Of a DNA stretch of 64,000 nt, positions 46,463 to 55,310 are shown piece by piece. Position 1 is the first letter of the stretch; each line of letters starts with the position of its first letter. The stretch is taken from NCBI GenBank assembly GCA_964621605.1, contig CAZUMJ010000002.1:89437-153436 (forward strand), written 5' to 3'. The DNA comes from CAZUMJ01 sp964621605. Lineage in GTDB: Bacteria > Actinomycetota > Acidimicrobiia > Acidimicrobiales > Iamiaceae. The translations under genes and the position numbers were made by a program. The notes under the pieces are model-generated. The model was given only the letters and a program-made list of their open reading frames with translations. It searched no databases and was not told where the DNA came from.

Positions 46463-47275
46463 TCAGCCGAACTGCGCCAGCCGCGACCACGCAGCCAGGT
46501 CGAGACGCTCCGCCCGCTCCGACGGATCGACAGCCGCGGCGACGAACCCGGCGTCGTCGACGAGACCGGCCAGCGCCCGTCGCAACATCTTGCGACGCTG
46601 CCCGAACCCGGCGCGCACCAGCGCGAAGAGCCGTTCAGGGTCGCCGGGAACGGCCGGACCGCCGGCGTGTCGCACGATCTCGATGAGTGCCGAGTCGACG
46701 CGCGGCCGGGGCGTGAACACCTCGGGACCGACCCGTCCGACGACCTTGGCACGTGCCCAGTAGGCCACCTTCACCGACGGAATCCCGTAGGCACGACCCC
46801 CCGGTGTCGCAGCGAGTCGCTCTGCGACCTCACGTTGCACCATCACCAACATGCGGTCGATCGCGGGCACCTGATCGAGCAGGTCGCACACGAGCGGCGT
46901 GGCGATGTTGTAGGGCAGGTTCGCGACCAACACCCAACGCGACGCCCCGGCGAGAAGGTGCGGCCAGTCGGCCTCCATGGCATCGGCCTCGATGAGCGAC
47001 ACCGTCGTCTCGGCCAGCACCTCACGCAGCACCGGCACGAGGTGCCTGTCGCGTTCCACCGCGGTGACGGTGGCGCCGGTCTCGGCCAGAGCCAACGTGA
47101 GCGAACCGAGACCCGCGCCGATCTCGACCACGTGATCGTCGGGACCGATCCCGGCGAGCCGCGCGATGCGACGCACGGTGTTGGGGTCGACGACGAAGTT
47201 CTGCCCCAGCGCCCGACTGGCCTGCAGGCCGTGGCGGTCGAGGAGTTCGGTGAGCTGGCGTCGGGTGTGGGTCAC
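46463..47275 (-). CDS. ksgA: 16S rRNA dimethyladenosine transferase KsgA
   Basis: Dimethylates A1518 and A1519 of 16S rRNA late in 30S assembly. 270 residues from GTG 47275: SRALGQNFVVDPNTVRRIA, SAM site VVEIGAGLGSLTLALAE, and the catalytic NLPYN in LVANLPYNIATPL, then FTPRPRVDSALIE. The start is chosen by the family-typical THTRRQLTELLDRHGLQASR; an upstream extension runs into tandem-repeat DNA. It belongs to the tatD - (rlpA) - ksgA - ispE order of actinobacteria. Loss causes kasugamycin resistance in other bacteria. Confidence 0.96.
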   Translation of the reverse strand: MTHTRRQLTELLDRHGLQASRALGQNFVVDPNTVRRIARLAGIGPDDHVVEIGAGLGSLTLALAETGATVTAVERDRHLVPVLREVLAETTVSLIEADAMEADWPHLLAGASRWVLVANLPYNIATPLVCDLLDQVPAIDRMLVMVQREVAERLAATPGGRAYGIPSVKVAYWARAKVVGRVGPEVFTPRPRVDSALIEIVRHAGGPAVPGDPERLFALVRAGFGQRRKMLRRALAGLVDDAGFVAAAVDPSERAERLDLAAWSRLAQFG

Positions 47276-47286
47276 CGCACGCCAGC

Positions 47287-47586
47287 GAAGCACACCCGGC
47301 GACGAGTCCGCGGGCCGGCTGGATCGATCACCAAGCGATGGCACACCCCGCGACGACGCCGCGGGCCAGCGGAATCGATCACCANNNNNNNNNNNNNNNN
47401 NNNNNNNNNNNNNNNNNNNNNNNNNNNNNNNNNNNNNNNNNNNNNNNNNNNNNNNNNNNNNNNNNNNNNNNNNNNNNNNNNNNNACCAAGCGATGGCACA
47501 CCCCGCGACGACGCCGCGGGCCAGCGGAATCGATCACCAAGCGATGGCACACCCCGCGACGACGCCGCGGGCCAGCGGAATCGATC
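47287..47586. repeat. 51-bp tandem array containing an assembly gap
   Basis: One diverged unit (from about 47287) and then perfect 51-bp units at 47330-47380, 47485-47535 and 47536-47586, with 100 N (47385-47484) between. The unit begins ACCAAGCGATGGCACACCCC. The right-hand end runs into the stop codon of the rlpA-like gene, whose last codons resemble the unit start, so the array seems to have grown from that gene end. No spacers are present, so it is not a CRISPR array. This fills the whole ksgA-rlpA space. Confidence 0.85.
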
Positions 47587-48337
47587 ACCAGGTGATGGTC
47601 ACGCTGATGACACCCGTCCCGGGCGACGCGAGCTGCGCGAAGACCCCGCGGTCGAGGTCGATGATGCGCCCGGCGCCGAAGGGGCCTCGGTCGGTGACCG
47701 TGCAGGTGGCGGTGGCACCGTTGGACGCGTGGATGGTCACCACGGTGCCCTTCGGGATGGTCTTGTGGGCGCATTGGCCCGGACGCCAGTCGTACCAACT
47801 CGCCTGGCCCGACTCCTGGTTCACCGGCGTGGGTGGAGGAGGCGGCGGAGGCGGAGCGGTGGCGGGAGGGGCCGTCGTGGGAGGCGGCGCCCATGCCGTC
47901 GTGGGCGGCACCCATGCGGTGGTCGGCGGTGTCGTTGCCACCACCTGGGGGACGGCGGTGGTCGGCGCGACCCACGCGGTTGTCGGCGCGGTGGAGGCGG
48001 CCACGGAGTTGGCGAGCGGTTCCGTCGTGGAGGCGGCCGTGGGCACGGGACGCGCCGCTCGTGCGACAGGCAGGGCCGTTGGATCGAATGCGGCCGCGGG
48101 ACGACCCTCGGCGGTGCGCAGGACATCCGCTGTCTTGGAGCCCAGGCGCGGGACGACGAGCAGGGCCGGCAGCGCGAGCACGGTCACGCCGAGCGCGAGG
48201 AGCACGTGCGGACGTTCGAACCCCACACGGCGGGGGGTGCGAGGCGCCCGGGGGGCACGACGTGACGGCGGGAGCTGCACCGAGGTCGCCGGCAACGGCG
48301 TCTCGGGACGGCCTGCATGCTGGGCGTGATCGTCCAT
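47585..48337 (-). CDS. RlpA-like double-psi beta-barrel envelope protein
   Basis: 250 residues. One membrane helix (about 44-63) follows a basic cytoplasmic part. A Pro/Thr/Ala linker repeats PTTAW (100-172). A C-terminal double-psi beta-barrel (178-250) has ASWYDWRPGQCAHKTIPKGT, TCTVTDRGPFGAGRIIDL and a conserved Asp. RlpA proteins bind or cut denuded peptidoglycan. It lies between tatD and ksgA, where mycobacteria and streptomycetes usually have a resuscitation-promoting factor. ATG 48337 is preferred; the stop codon is inside the 51-bp repeat family. Confidence 0.85.
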   Translation of the reverse strand: MDDHAQHAGRPETPLPATSVQLPPSRRAPRAPRTPRRVGFERPHVLLALGVTVLALPALLVVPRLGSKTADVLRTAEGRPAAAFDPTALPVARAARPVPTAASTTEPLANSVAASTAPTTAWVAPTTAVPQVVATTPPTTAWVPPTTAWAPPPTTAPPATAPPPPPPPPTPVNQESGQASWYDWRPGQCAHKTIPKGTVVTIHASNGATATCTVTDRGPFGAGRIIDLDRGVFAQLASPGTGVISVTITW

Positions 48338-48349
48338 GACGACGATCAC

Positions 48350-48366
48350 GTTACGGGCGTCGTAAC
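48350..48366. promoter_or_regulatory. inverted repeat before the RlpA-like gene
   Basis: GTTACG and CGTAAC form a perfect 6-bp inverted repeat with a 5-nt centre, 13 nt before the start codon. The position suits an operator or promoter-overlapping site. No regulator can be named. Confidence 0.4.
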
Positions 48367-48390
48367 ACGATCGCAAACTACACGGGGGTC

Positions 48391-48408
48391 ATCTCGCCCG
48401 AGCGAGAT
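48391..48408. terminator. small hairpin between tatD and the RlpA-like gene
   Basis: ATCTCGC-CCGA-GCGAGAT gives a 7-bp stem with a 4-nt loop, lying just after the tatD stop in the direction of transcription. It could reduce read-through into the RlpA-like gene. There is no T-run, so this is tentative. Confidence 0.35.
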
Positions 48409-48426
48409 CACCTCCGGAGGCACGTG

Positions 48427-49281
48427 TCAAGTCGCGACGCCGCTCCTGGGAAGCGAATCGCCGAGGCGGTAGACGCGAGACGCGTTCTCCCATGAAGCCG
48501 TGGCAACGTCGGCAACGTCACAGCCTCGCAACATCGCGATCGCCTCGCCGACCAACGGCACCCACGCGGGCTGGTTCGGCTTGCCACGGTTCGGAACCGG
48601 CGCGAGGAACGGGCTGTCGGTCTCGACGAGCAGCCGATCGAGAGGGCACCGCACCGCCGCCGCCTGCACGTCGGTGGCGTTCCGGAAGGTGACGATGCCG
48701 CTGAACGACACGTTCGCTCCCCGCTCCAAGCAGGCGTCGACCTCGTCGACCCCGCCGGTGAAGCAGTGGATCACCGTCCGCGCCGGGACTCCCTCGGCAT
48801 CGAGCACGGCAAACGTGTCGTCCCACGCGTCGCGGGTGTGCACCACCAGTGCCAGGTCATGGCGGTGTGCCAGCTCGATCTGGGCAGCGAACACGTCACG
48901 CTGCACAGCTCGGGGGGAGTGGTCGTAGTGGTAGTCGAGCCCGCACTCCCCCACAGCCACCACCTTGGGGCGGTGCAGCAACGCTTCGAAACCATCGAGC
49001 CCGAGGCGCGCATCGTGGGGATGCAGGCCGACCGTCGCCCAGACGTCGGCGTGGCGCGCGGCCGCCTCGACCGCGGCGGCAGACGTTGCCAGCCCGGTTC
49101 CCACCGAGATCAGGCGCGCCACTCCGGCATCCCGCGCGGCGGCCACCACCTCGGCGACGTGCGCCCAGTCGGCTTCGGGGTTCTCGTCATCGAGCCAGAG
49201 GTGGCAATGGTCGTCGGTCCAGCGCACGCCGGCGTCACGGGCGGGCACGCTGGCGTCACCGGCGGGCACGCTGGCGCTCAC
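48427..49281 (-). CDS. TatD-family metal-dependent DNase
   Basis: 284 residues with a TIM-barrel metal hydrolase pattern: DDHCHLWL (HxH, 25-27), VGLHPHDARL, VGECGLDYHYD, VVHTRDAWDD, VIHCFTGG and VETDSPFLAP. TatD enzymes remove nucleotides from 3' DNA ends and act in repair or nucleic-acid turnover. The GTG start shares a 4-nt overlap with the stop of the sugar-kinase gene. In mycobacteria tatD is next to metG; here two extra genes lie between. Confidence 0.94.
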   Translation of the reverse strand: MSASVPAGDASVPARDAGVRWTDDHCHLWLDDENPEADWAHVAEVVAAARDAGVARLISVGTGLATSAAAVEAAARHADVWATVGLHPHDARLGLDGFEALLHRPKVVAVGECGLDYHYDHSPRAVQRDVFAAQIELAHRHDLALVVHTRDAWDDTFAVLDAEGVPARTVIHCFTGGVDEVDACLERGANVSFSGIVTFRNATDVQAAAVRCPLDRLLVETDSPFLAPVPNRGKPNQPAWVPLVGEAIAMLRGCDVADVATASWENASRVYRLGDSLPRSGVAT

Positions 49282-50918
49282 GGCTGCCACGGGAGCTTCC
49301 GGCCAAGGCGACGGAGCGCCGCAACCGGCCGCTGCAGCCCGGCAGCGGGTCGAGTCGGCCGGTTCAAGCGATGGAACATGGCCTTCTGCGAGCGGTAGAG
49401 CCCGGGGAACTCCGCGTAGAGCTGGTCGTAGCGGGCCCGAGCCTCCGGGTCGGGACGGAACTGGCGCGCCACGACGACCGCGTCGGCTGCCTCGGAGAGC
49501 GTGAGCGCCCCCAACGACACACCCGCCGCCAGGGCGGCCCCACGAAGGTTGGCGTGCATCGGGAGGCTCACCTGCTCGACGGTCCGCCCGAGCACATCGG
49601 CGTGGATCTGACACCACAGATCGGACTGCGCCCCACCACCCACGATGCGGATCGGGTCGAGACGCGTCCCGGTGAACCGATCGACGGCCTCGGCCAACCA
49701 GCGGCTGTTGTACGCCACCCCTTCGAGGACGGCACGAACGAGATGTGCCCGCGTCGTTGCGAGCCCGAGGTTGTGGAAGCCGCCACGGGCCAGACGGTCG
49801 TCGATCGGCGAGCGCTCACCGTTGAGCCACGGCGTGAACAACACGCCGCCGCTGCCCGCTTCGACCTGCGCGGCGACCGCCGTGAGCGCATCGAACGAGG
49901 GCGGTTCGGACCCCGGCTCCGCCACGATCTGGTCTCGCAGCCATTGCAACGCCAGGCCACCGACCTCGTGGTTGTCGATGACGAGGTAATCGTTCGGCGT
50001 GAGGCCAGGGATGCTCGCGATCTGATGGGTGATGTCGGTCTTCTTCGCCGCCACCGGGCAGCTCACCCACGAACTGGTGCTCAGCGCAAGGTGCGCCTGG
50101 TGCTCGCGCACCGCGCCTGCGCCGATCGCCGCGGTGTGCAGGTCGGGCAACGACGCCACGACCTGGACTCCAGCGGGCAGCCCGAGGTCGGCCGCAACCT
50201 CGGCCATCACCTCGCCGAGCACCGACAGCGTGGGGCGCAGGGGCGGGAGCTGATGCGGGTCGAGCCCCGCGGCGGCCACCAAGTCGGGGTCGTACGCGGG
50301 AGCAGCGCCCGGGACGCGGTTGTCGGTCAACCAGGCGGTGATCATCGACGCCGGCGTCGCGCTCGCGACACCGGTGAAGCGCATCGCGAGGTAGTCGATG
50401 GGCTCCAACATCCAGCGCGCCGCACGGGCGACGTCGGGCTGCTCGGCAGCCACGTAGAGGCGATGGCCGATCGGGTCGGCACCCGACGTCGACGGGGCAC
50501 CGCCGGTTCGTCGCACCCACCGAGCGAGCGCTCGCGGGTCGTAGCCCGAGACCGGCCCCCCGATGCGTGCCCGGGCGTGGGGCCCACCGCGGGTGTCCAT
50601 CCACAGCAGGGCATCGCCGACGGGCACCCCCGCCGCGTCGACCGGCACGGTTGAGGCGTACTGGCCGGTGCAGCTCACCGCGACGACCCGGCTCGCGTCG
50701 ACCCCGTCGGCACGCAACCCACGTCGGGCGACGTCGCAGATCAGCTCCCACCAGTGGGCCGCATCCTGCACGGCCCCGCCGTCGTCGAGGAACGTCGTCT
50801 GCACCGGGTGGTGCTCGTACCAGACGAGCTCCCCGGCGAGCGTTGCGACCCCGACCTTCGGGCCGCCTGTCCCCAGGTCGACGACGAGGGCGAGGCAGTC
50901 GGGTGCGGGCGGCGTCAC
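49278..50918 (-). CDS. FGGY-family carbohydrate kinase
   Basis: A 546-residue sugar or polyol kinase of the xylulokinase/glycerokinase fold. The first ATP-binding part reads VDLGTGGPKVGV; the substrate side has CTGQYASTVPVD and LLWMDTRGG, with the catalytic Asp likely in LPDLHTAAIGAG. The late FGGY signature is IRIVGGGAQSDLWCQIHADVLG. It is inserted between a PLP lyase-like gene and tatD and coupled to tatD. The sugar is unknown; D-xylulose is only one option. Confidence 0.9.
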   Translation of the reverse strand: MTPPAPDCLALVVDLGTGGPKVGVATLAGELVWYEHHPVQTTFLDDGGAVQDAAHWWELICDVARRGLRADGVDASRVVAVSCTGQYASTVPVDAAGVPVGDALLWMDTRGGPHARARIGGPVSGYDPRALARWVRRTGGAPSTSGADPIGHRLYVAAEQPDVARAARWMLEPIDYLAMRFTGVASATPASMITAWLTDNRVPGAAPAYDPDLVAAAGLDPHQLPPLRPTLSVLGEVMAEVAADLGLPAGVQVVASLPDLHTAAIGAGAVREHQAHLALSTSSWVSCPVAAKKTDITHQIASIPGLTPNDYLVIDNHEVGGLALQWLRDQIVAEPGSEPPSFDALTAVAAQVEAGSGGVLFTPWLNGERSPIDDRLARGGFHNLGLATTRAHLVRAVLEGVAYNSRWLAEAVDRFTGTRLDPIRIVGGGAQSDLWCQIHADVLGRTVEQVSLPMHANLRGAALAAGVSLGALTLSEAADAVVVARQFRPDPEARARYDQLYAEFPGLYRSQKAMFHRLNRPTRPAAGLQRPVAALRRLGRKLPWQP

Positions 50919-50922
50919 CCGC

Positions 50923-52314
50923 TCAGTCTGCCGCAGGCACGCTCTGGTGGCCGTCCATCATCGACGCCATGAAGCCCTTGATGAAGTCGTCTGCCTCGTC
51001 GGTCATGCCGCCGGCGACCCCACCGTAGATCGCACCCGACATGGCGGGCTCGTGCCCCTTCGCCTTCGCATACGCGACCGCTTCGGCGAGCTCTCGCTCG
51101 AACGCCTCGGCCACGCCTTCTTGGGTCTGCGGACGGGTGACCGCCATGTGCAGTGCGTTCGGGTACTGCTGGCCGTTGAAGCGCCAGCCGAGCGGTCGCA
51201 TGAAGTCGTTGACGTGGTAGACGTCGAACTCTTCGGACGTGAAGCTGAAGAGGAACGAAGGGTTGCCGAGCACGCGCAGCTCGGGGTGGCTCCGCACCGC
51301 TGCGATCATGCGGTCGGCTGTGCTGAAGATCTGCTGCGCGTAGCGGAGGTACCCGTCGTGGCCGATCGACACCATCGACGCCCACGTCGCTGCCATCAGA
51401 CCTGCTGAGCGCGACCCGTCCATGCCCGGCGAGCAGTACTTCCCGCCGGTCCAGTCGGTCAGGTAGAAGTACTGGGCGTTGCGGTACGCCTTGTCGCGGA
51501 ACAGCAGCGTGGATGTGCCCTTGAAGGCGTAGCCGTACTTGTGCGTGTCGGCGGAGATGCTGGTCACGCCGGGCACGCGGAAGTCGAACAGTGGGATGTC
51601 GTACCCGAGCTCCTGGCCGAACGGCAGGATGAAGCCGCCGAGGCAGCCGTCGACGTGCAGCCCGACGCCCCGTTCGAGCGCCAGCGCTCCGAGCTCGGTG
51701 ATCGGGTCGACCGTGCCGTACCCGTAGTTGCACGCAGACCCGATGATGGCGACGGTGTTCTCGTCGATGAGCTTGGCGACCTGCTCGACGTCCACCTGCG
51801 TGGTGACGGGGTCGATCGCTGCCCGGCGTAGCTCGATGCCGAACAGGTGGCATGCCTTGTCGAACGCCGGGTGCGCGGTCTCGGGCTTCACCACGTTCGG
51901 CCGGGTGATGCCACGCTCCTGCGCCGCGTGGTCGCGGTAGGCCAGCATCGCGTGGGCGATGCTGCCCGATCCGCCGCTCGTCAACATACCGACGGGCTCG
52001 CCGTCGGTCACCGCCTCGGCGTGGAACAGGTCGAGCGCCATCGCGATGACCTCGCCCTCGAAGCGCGTCGCGCTCGGACACATGTCGCGTTGCAAGGCGT
52101 TGACGTGTGCGTACAGCCCGAACGCATCGTTCAGGAACGCGTAGTGGTCGTGATCGCCGCAGTACATCGTGCCGGAGCACTTGCCGGTCTCCCAGAAGGC
52201 ATCCTCTTCGCCGGCCATGGCGCGCAGCTCTGCCAGGACCTCGTCGCGCGGTCGCCCCTGCGCGGGCAGGGTGCGGTTGACCGGGAAGCGGTCGGCGTAG
52301 GGGTGATCGCTCAT
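50923..52314 (-). CDS. PLP-dependent lyase/decarboxylase, sphingosine-1-phosphate lyase-like
   Basis: A 463-residue fold-type-I enzyme of the group II decarboxylase family. HVDGCLGGFILPF places Asp222 for the PLP ring, and SADTHKYGYAFKG holds Lys259, the Schiff-base residue. These segments are closer to sphingosine-1-phosphate lyases (HVDxCLGGF, DxHKYGxxPKG) than to glutamate decarboxylase. Bacterial members cleave long-chain base phosphates or decarboxylate amino acids. No clear membrane anchor is present. It is 4 nt before the kinase gene. The reaction is open. Confidence 0.8.
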   Translation of the reverse strand: MSDHPYADRFPVNRTLPAQGRPRDEVLAELRAMAGEEDAFWETGKCSGTMYCGDHDHYAFLNDAFGLYAHVNALQRDMCPSATRFEGEVIAMALDLFHAEAVTDGEPVGMLTSGGSGSIAHAMLAYRDHAAQERGITRPNVVKPETAHPAFDKACHLFGIELRRAAIDPVTTQVDVEQVAKLIDENTVAIIGSACNYGYGTVDPITELGALALERGVGLHVDGCLGGFILPFGQELGYDIPLFDFRVPGVTSISADTHKYGYAFKGTSTLLFRDKAYRNAQYFYLTDWTGGKYCSPGMDGSRSAGLMAATWASMVSIGHDGYLRYAQQIFSTADRMIAAVRSHPELRVLGNPSFLFSFTSEEFDVYHVNDFMRPLGWRFNGQQYPNALHMAVTRPQTQEGVAEAFERELAEAVAYAKAKGHEPAMSGAIYGGVAGGMTDEADDFIKGFMASMMDGHQSVPAAD

Positions 52315-52385
52315 CGATGCCTCCGAAGCGGGTGCGGCGTGGTGGTCTCGGATGCCCCACGCCCGAACGCGACGTTACTTCGTGT

Positions 52386-53933
52386 TCAGCGCGCTTCGGC
52401 TGTCGGCGCCAATCGGGGAAAGAGCGGCGATCCCTTTTCGACAGGCACGCCCCCCGGATAGCCACCCCAGGCGGCGACCTCGGCCAACGAACGGTCCGTC
52501 GGTGCGCCCGGCAGGCCGATGCGGCGCCAGATCTCTTCCACGGTCGCCGGCATGGCAGGACTTGCCAGGATCGACACGAGGCGAAGCACCTCGAGCGCAT
52601 CGCCGAGGACACCGTCGACCACCGGACCGGGGTCGCCCTTCCACGGTTCGGCCTCTTCCAACAGCGCGTTCGTCTCCCGGATCAACCGCCACGTCTGCTC
52701 CAGCGCGACCGAGGGCGCCACCGCCTCCCATGCACGCGCGGCAGCCTCGACCACCTCGGCTGCCACGGGTGCCAGCGGGCTGTCGGCGCGGGGGGCAGGG
52801 CCCACCCCGTCGCACTTCTTGCCCACCACCGTCGCCACCCGCGCCAGAAGGTTGCCGAGGTTGTTTGCAAGGTCGGTGTTGTACCGCACCACCATGCCCT
52901 CGTAGCTGAAGTCACCGTCGGGGCCGAAGGTCTGGTCGCGCAAGAAGTGGTAGCGGAACCCGTCGACGCCGAAGTCGTCGAGCAGGTCGGCCGGGGCGAT
53001 CTGGTTGAGCCGCGTCTTGGACATCTTCTCGCCGCCCACCAGCAGGTAGCCGTGCACGTGCACCCGGTGCGGCGGCGCCTCGCCCGCGGCGAGCAGCAAC
53101 GCCGGCCAGTACACGCAGTGGAAGCGCAGGATGTCCTTGCCGATCACGTGATGGACGTGCGGCCACCACTGCTCGAACCGAGCACGGTCGCTGCCGTAGC
53201 CCACGGCCGTGGCGTAGTTGATGAGGGCGTCGTACCAGACGTAGAAGACATGGCCCGGATCCCACGGGACCGGCACGCCCCAATCGATGGAGCTCCGGCT
53301 GATGCTGACGTCTTCGAGGCCTTGGCGGATGAGCCCGAGCGCCTCGTTGCGCTTGCCGTCGGGCGACACGACCCCCGGGTCTGACGCGTACCAGTCGAGG
53401 AGCGGCTGCTCGAAGCGCGAGAGGGCGAAGAACCAGTTCTCTTCGCGCAGCTCCTCGACCGGACGACCGTGGATCGGGCACAACCCGCGCCCACCGTCGG
53501 GGTTGGGCTGCAGATCACCCGGCGCGTAGTAGGCCTCGCAGGGCACGCAGTACAGCCCTTCGTAGGTGGACTTCGTGATGTAGCCGTTCTCGTAGGCCTT
53601 CGTGAGCAACGCCTGCACCGCCTCGTGGTGGCGAGGCTCAGTCGTGCGGATGAAGTCGTCGTACGCGATGCCGAGCTGCGCCCAGGCGTCGCGAAAGCGT
53701 TGGGAGTTGACGTCGGCCTGCTCCTGCGGGCTCCGCCCGTGCTCCACCGCCGAGCGTGCGACCTTCAGGCCGTGCTCGTCTGTGCCGGTCAGGAAGAAGG
53801 TGTCGTCGCCGACCAGGCGGTGCCAGCGAGCGAGGGCGTCCGCGGTGACCGTGGTGTACGCGTGCCCGATGTGGGGCGCGTCGTTGACGTAGTAGATAGG
53901 CGTGGTGACGTAGAAGCGACCGTCGGGAGACAC
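52386..53933 (-). CDS. metG: methionyl-tRNA synthetase
   Basis: Charges tRNA-Met for initiation and elongation. 515 residues with TPIYYVNDAPHIGHAYT (HIGH at 21-24), a zinc-knuckle-like CVPCEAYY and LCPIHG, and KMSKT at 303-307. The WYVWYD-like FYVWYDALINY and DQTFGPDGDFSYEG are typical of the MetG short form without the dimerisation domain. It is the first gene of the conserved minus-strand run to ksgA, though it is now separated from tatD by two genes. Confidence 0.97.
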   Translation of the reverse strand: MSPDGRFYVTTPIYYVNDAPHIGHAYTTVTADALARWHRLVGDDTFFLTGTDEHGLKVARSAVEHGRSPQEQADVNSQRFRDAWAQLGIAYDDFIRTTEPRHHEAVQALLTKAYENGYITKSTYEGLYCVPCEAYYAPGDLQPNPDGGRGLCPIHGRPVEELREENWFFALSRFEQPLLDWYASDPGVVSPDGKRNEALGLIRQGLEDVSISRSSIDWGVPVPWDPGHVFYVWYDALINYATAVGYGSDRARFEQWWPHVHHVIGKDILRFHCVYWPALLLAAGEAPPHRVHVHGYLLVGGEKMSKTRLNQIAPADLLDDFGVDGFRYHFLRDQTFGPDGDFSYEGMVVRYNTDLANNLGNLLARVATVVGKKCDGVGPAPRADSPLAPVAAEVVEAAARAWEAVAPSVALEQTWRLIRETNALLEEAEPWKGDPGPVVDGVLGDALEVLRLVSILASPAMPATVEEIWRRIGLPGAPTDRSLAEVAAWGGYPGGVPVEKGSPLFPRLAPTAEAR

Positions 53934-53942
53934 GAGGTCACC

Positions 53943-54587
53943 CTACCGGGCACCCCCTTTGTCGCTTCCCTCGGTTCCCCCGTCCGCCGCCGGACCGTCG
54001 AGGTGATCGGTCGACGCGGCGTCCCGTCGGCTGCCACGACGGAGCATCCAGCGCCGTACGTACGCAACGCTGCGCTCGGGGTGGCCCGGCACCAGGTGCA
54101 GATCGACCGGACGCAGCGGCTGATCGGCGTCGTCGTCGACCTCCGACACGATCTCGGTGGGCTCGGGTTCGCGCAGGACCTTCTCCATCGCGCGCCCGAA
54201 CCCCAACATGGCGGCGCCGCCGAACGACGAGTGGCCCCAGCGGGCCATGCGCGACGCCACCGCCTCGGCCTCACCGCCGTCGTAGACCGGATCGTCCCAC
54301 GGCTCGCCAAATGGCTCACCGTCCAGGTCGTGCACCACCACCTGCGCGTCGCGCCAGGTCCACGAGTCATCTGCCGTGTCGGCGCCCCGGCCGTCGAGGC
54401 CCGTGGGAGGGCGACCCTCGTCGATCGGGTCGTCGTCCCAGATGTCGTCGGGCGGCACGAGGCGACGCGTCAGGCGCTCCTGTTCTGCTTCGAGCAGGGC
54501 GATCGTGGCGTCGAGCTCCTGCTCGATCGCCGCGAGCCGAGCCTGCGGGTCGCCGTCACCCACGTCGGCATCCTGCGGAGACTCCAC
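53943..54587 (-). CDS. acidic protein of unknown function upstream of metG
   Basis: 214 residues, no signal or membrane part. Residues about 15-45 form a coiled coil (ARLAAIEQELDATIALLEAE). The middle is strongly acidic with Asp/Pro/Gly. A short possibly folded part (MARWGHSSFGGAAMLGFGRAM) follows and the tail is charged. It ends 9 nt before metG and so is probably in its transcript. No family is recognised. It may be lineage-specific. Confidence 0.6.
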   Translation of the reverse strand: MESPQDADVGDGDPQARLAAIEQELDATIALLEAEQERLTRRLVPPDDIWDDDPIDEGRPPTGLDGRGADTADDSWTWRDAQVVVHDLDGEPFGEPWDDPVYDGGEAEAVASRMARWGHSSFGGAAMLGFGRAMEKVLREPEPTEIVSEVDDDADQPLRPVDLHLVPGHPERSVAYVRRWMLRRGSRRDAASTDHLDGPAADGGTEGSDKGGAR

Positions 54588-54635
54588 AGAGCCAGCCTAC
54601 GGCTCGTCCCTCGAGCGGTCAGATGCAGTCCCGAT

Positions 54636-55310
54636 CTACGCGCCAGAGCCCCCCTCGACGACTTCGAGCACGAGGCGCTGAACGGCCCGATGCCGCTCTG
54701 CATCGACGACGCGACACCTGACTCGTGGGGACGATCGGTGATCAACGCCAGCTTCGGAATGCCCGGCGTCGAGCTCGATCCGCTCGTGTACCTCCTGCGG
54801 TCGGGGTCGGACCGGGTGGTAGCCATCGACTTCCAAGCAAGCGCGACCGAATACGTGCCCCGTGCACCGGCGCACGCCCAGCTCGAGCAGCTCATGACCA
54901 CCGCCGACAAGATCGACGCGGGCGAACCCATCGATCCTGACCTCGCGTCCGCCATCCTCAACGGCACCCCGCTCGGAGGCGCCCGCAACCACGCTGCGTG
55001 CGTCCTCTCCGACGGCCTCGCCCTCACCCCCGCCTACGACGTGTCGCCTCAGCCACGCACTGACGAGGTGGCCCGCCGCCCACGGTTCGGAGACGGAGGC
55101 ACCGGGAACGAGAGCCGCATCGCCGCGTTGGCTGACTCGGCTCCCACCTACCACCTGACCCGCGACGAAGGACGCGAGATCGGCGAGCATCAGGTGGACA
55201 CCATCCGACGCGCATGGGAGGAGGTCTGCAACGCGGCGCACCTTACGACCGCGCAACGAGAGGGCCTGCTGCGGGGTCCGATCCTGAACCCCTACGTGTT
55301 CTACGAATAG
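54636..55310 (+). pseudogene. HipA-family toxin remnant with internal deletion
   Basis: One open frame resembles a HipA kinase but lacks its core. PDSWGRSVINASFG matches the HipA N-terminal part. GTPLGGAR matches the conserved GGARPK loop but is joined at once to NHAACVLSDGLALTPAYDVS, which belongs after the catalytic DDHxRNHA. So the ATP-binding and catalytic segment is lost, with the join falling at a shared Arg codon near 54981-54988. The end LNPYVFYE matches HipA C-termini. The N-terminal start is not recognisable and no HipB antitoxin gene is present. A short product from ATG 54690 could still be made but would be inactive. Confidence 0.8.

Noticed and set aside
47287..47586. CRISPR array
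   Set aside because: Units are 51 bp and directly adjacent, with no unique spacers and no cas genes; it is a tandem repeat.
50915..52612. A 565-codon frame overlapping the PLP lyase-like gene on the same strand
   Set aside because: A different reading frame of a gene with clear PLP motifs; composition is Arg/Pro-rich noise.
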